Shown here: positions 62,001 through 64,000 of the stretch, one piece after another | Layout: each line of letters begins with the position of its first letter | How positions within the stretch are numbered: position 1 is the first letter of the stretch | The notes under the pieces: generated by a model | Database searches by the model: none | Told to the model about the DNA's origin: nothing | The model's input: the letters and a program-made list of their open reading frames with translations, nothing else | Translations under genes and position numbers: made by a program | From: a bacterium | GTDB taxonomy: Bacteria; Hydrothermota; UBA3073; JACQXS01; JAQTXJ01 | Length of the DNA: 64,000 nt | Assembly (NCBI GenBank): GCA_028716385.1 | Contig: JAQUPX010000001.1 | Location: 62,001-126,000, forward strand | Direction: 5' to 3'

Positions 62001-62667
62001 GTTCCGACCACGTTTGCGAAATAGTTTCAAGTTCAACGTCCGTTGGATTGCGCCCAATAGACTGGAAATGTTTTTGTATTGCATAAATTTCGGCAAGGGT
62101 AAACGTGTATTGAGAGCTGATTCTGGCGAGCCTGTCGGGGGTTGCGTTTACGAGTTCTATTTCAACAAGGCTGAAATTATAAGTAGGGCTAGGAACTTCC
62201 AGGTCTTTCATAGACGTTATGGTGCGTTGGATAGTGTGGTTAAGAAGCAATTTGCTCGTTATAAGATTTAATTCTTTGGGCGTAAGATTCCCGTGAAGTA
62301 TGTATTTTTTGCCTGTCTGGACGCTTGATACACTCATAATGCCGATGTCTCTGATAGCTTTTATCGTGCTTTCCGTTACGGGGTCCATAACGCCGGGTTT
62401 GTAGGCAACTTCTATGCTGTGACAAGTTTTGTCAGGAGTGGATGGCTGTGGAGCATCGGAAGATATTATTTCGTAACATTCAACTATATTGTCCGTAAGC
62501 AGGTTTTTGGCTATTTTTTCTACAGTAGGGGCTAAAATATTGCCTGAAATATAGTAAATATAACTAATTTCACAATCTTTGATTTTAACGCCATATTCGG
62601 AGATGGCTTTTTTTAGCGCTTCGTTTTCTGTTGTGTCTTTGTTTTTTCTAATTTCTATTTTCCACAT
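59032..62667 (-). CDS. purL: Phosphoribosylformylglycinamidine synthase, single-chain PurL/PurQ
   Basis: The 1211-aa enzyme converts FGAR, ATP and glutamine to FGAM in purine synthesis. The N-terminus resembles PurS in two successive segments (about 1-75 and 83-145). The PurL core has [37 protein letters not shown], and [20 protein letters not shown]. The C-terminal amidotransferase (PurQ) has [29 protein letters not shown], nucleophile Cys in [10 protein letters not shown], and the end MPHPERFI. Most bacteria use three proteins (PurS, PurL, PurQ) or the long PurL of Proteobacteria (~1300 aa). GGAGG precedes the ATG. Confidence 0.95.
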   Translation of the reverse strand: [1211 protein letters not shown]

Positions 62668-63077
62668 TTGACCTCCAAATTATCAAGTAACTTATTTAGA
62701 CTTATAAAATATTATTAGAAAAAGTCAATTTTTTTGTTAAAAACAACAAAGAATATGCTACAAATTCTAATCCAACCACAGAGCGCACAGAGAATAAAAA
62801 AGGGTTGAGAACAAAAAATAAAGAGTTGAGAGTAAAAAATAGAGAGGACACAGAGAAAAGATTTAATACAAACCTGCAGATAATGAAAAAATTGTAGGGC
62901 AAGGCGGAATTTATCCCGCTATGGCTTTAATCGGTCTTGTGTTATTAACCCTACACCTTTTGTCCTCTGCGCTCGGTCCGCCTCAGGCGGATTACCCCGC
63001 AATTTGCGGGGTGGTTGATTTTCTGTATCCTGTTTTTTGCGAACTTTGCGTCTCTGCGGTGAACCCTTTTTAAAACC
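62668..63077. other. Intergenic region of dispersed repeats
   Basis: No gene is apparent. It contains CACAGAGCGCACAGAGAATA (62778), AT-rich near-tandem AAAAAATAAAGAGTTGAGA units, a TCCGCCTCAGGCGGA palindrome (62976), CCCCGCAATTTGCGGGG (62995) and, inverted, GAACTTTGCGTCTCTGCGGT (63041), which belongs to the family of CGCAGAG-GCAAAG words near 7000 and 10800. Confidence 0.55.
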
Positions 63078-63106
63078 TTGACGAAAAATAATAACTAAAA
63101 TATATT
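63078..63106 (+). promoter_or_regulatory. Promoter of rsmE, predicted fully leaderless
   Basis: TTGACG (63078-63083), 17-bp spacer, TATATT (63101-63106), ending 6 nt before the ATG at 63113. The predicted initiation base coincides with the start codon. Confidence 0.7.
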
Positions 63107-63112
63107 ATATTT

Positions 63113-63820
63113 ATGCAACTTTTTTATACTCCGCCGGAGCGTATCTCTGAAAACAGACTTGAAATAAACGGGGAAGAAGTAATTCACATAACAAAATCGT
63201 TAAGACATAAAGTGGGAGATACTATAAAAGTTTTGGACGGAAAAGGGACGGAATATACCGTAATGATAAAAGAACACAGGAGAGACAACTTGGTTTGTGA
63301 TATAATTGAGAAGCGCAGCGGGGTGATTAACAACAAGCGGGAACTTACGTTGTTTCAGGCAATTCCAAAACAGGGGAAGATGGATTTTGTCATTGAAAAA
63401 GCAACGGAATTAGGAGTGAAAAGAATCGTGCCGATTATTACAAAATATTCCGTTTGTGTACCCGGGAATGAAGACAATAAACTAAGACACTGGAATAATA
63501 TAGCAGTAAGCGCAATGAAACAATCTATGGGCGTGATTGTTCCAAAAATATCGGGTTTAATAAACTTCAATATTGCCGTAGAAGAAATTAAAGATTTTGA
63601 GTTGCCGATTATTGCCCATAATGACAGCAATTCCAGATATATAAGAGAGATAGTAAAGGACGTCAAAACCAGCGCTTTATTCATTGGACCGGAGGGCGGT
63701 TTTAGCGAAGAAGAAGTCAAGCTTGCCGTAGAAAAAGGCGCAATTCCCGCATCTTTTGGAGTTAAAAGATTGCGCAGTGAAACTGCCGCAATAGCAGGGT
63801 GTGCGCTGTTACTTATATGA
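63113..63820 (+). CDS. rsmE: 16S rRNA (uracil-1498-N3)-methyltransferase RsmE
   Basis: RsmE methylates U1498 of 16S rRNA with SAM. The SPOUT-family signature is clear: ITKSLRHKVGDTIKVLDG, LTLFQAIPKQGKMDFVIEKA, TELGVKRIVPIITKYS, AVSAMKQSMG, and the knot region FIGPEGGFSEEEVKLA followed by LRSETAAIAG. The length of 235 aa is normal. There is no Shine-Dalgarno site; the mRNA is probably leaderless. It stands alone between repeat-rich spacers. Confidence 0.95.
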   Translation: MQLFYTPPERISENRLEINGEEVIHITKSLRHKVGDTIKVLDGKGTEYTVMIKEHRRDNLVCDIIEKRSGVINNKRELTLFQAIPKQGKMDFVIEKATELGVKRIVPIITKYSVCVPGNEDNKLRHWNNIAVSAMKQSMGVIVPKISGLINFNIAVEEIKDFELPIIAHNDSNSRYIREIVKDVKTSALFIGPEGGFSEEEVKLAVEKGAIPASFGVKRLRSETAAIAGCALLLI

Positions 63821-63895
63821 AAAACAATATTAACAGGGACTCGAAGAGACTTTTAAGAGATGAAAAAAGAAAAAATAATGAAACATGAAACCACT

Positions 63896-63953
63896 AGATT
63901 CCATCCTCCAAACGGACTGGCGGACAGGCACGATTTACACAAGATTAAAACGG
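63896..63953. repeat. Dispersed repeat, second full copy of the 14982 element
   Basis: It shares GATTCCATCCTCCAAA, GGCGGACAGGC and GATTTACACAAGA with 14982-15039 in the same orientation. The rest of 63821-64000 shows no gene. Confidence 0.75.
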
Positions 63954-64000
63954 AAAACAAAAAGCGTTGAGGTTTAAACAAAAAAGATAATTCTAGTATT

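Overview
The window is an AT-rich bacterial chromosome segment from a Gram-negative (diderm) organism. Lipid A genes (lpxC, lpxD), a fabZ, bamA, a Skp-like chaperone and several outer-membrane barrels show an LPS-type outer membrane. Ten proteins end in a Bacteroidetes-style type IX secretion (T9SS type A) C-terminal sorting domain, and a PorV/PorQ-family protein is present. Together with the DTLWTRTYGGT-type propeller proteins and many short dispersed palindromes, this suggests a member of the FCB group or a related candidate phylum such as WOR-3. That placement is inference; no rRNA or complete marker set is in the window.

Layout: (1) 1-4.9 kb: a truncated helix-hairpin-helix envelope protein, then accD, dnaN, a divergent LspA-like protein and a YfiH/PgeF-type protein. 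(2) 5-9.5 kb, minus strand: a secreted M6 metalloprotease and a three-gene ABC transporter unit. (3) 10-21 kb, plus strand: pdxJ, a SPOR-domain lipoprotein, folC, a DUF1844 protein, panB, two paralogous seven-repeat propeller T9SS cargoes flanking a TPR protein, a BRO-N protein and thiL. (4) 21-25 kb, minus: two tandem subtilases with sorting domains, divergent from a repeat-propeller cargo. (5) 26.7-30.9 kb, plus: tRNA-Val, groES-groEL, tRNA-Asp, an AbrB/VapC pair and dprA. (6) 30.9-44.8 kb, minus: a long envelope-biogenesis run (DUF502, a small membrane protein, mltG, bamA, lipoprotein, OMP, skp fusion, lpxD, lpxC, fabZ, a mini sorting-domain protein, porV, amidase, TPR protein, methyltransferase). 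(7) 45-49 kb: an OMP, tRNA-Ala, a CPBP-like membrane protein and dnaA with a candidate origin beside it. (8) 49-64 kb: a large DUF4175-like coiled-coil protein, three more T9SS cargoes (one a clostripain-family protease), a single-chain PurL/PurQ and rsmE.

The genes combine housekeeping functions (replication, lipid, cofactor and purine synthesis, proteostasis) with a strong secretion theme: cargo proteases of three families (M6, S8, C11) and surface propellers share one sorting domain, and the PorV-type protein lies in the same operon-like run as BamA and LPS synthesis.

Two genome-wide features stand out. First, several genes without a Shine-Dalgarno site have a well-formed sigma70-type promoter ending only 6-13 nt before the ATG, which implies leaderless mRNAs. 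Second, several families of short palindromic repeats fill the intergenic regions and also appear inside reading frames, in frame. A separate hairpin-forming element precedes at least three consecutive minus-strand genes. No CRISPR array, transposase, rRNA or prophage block is visible.
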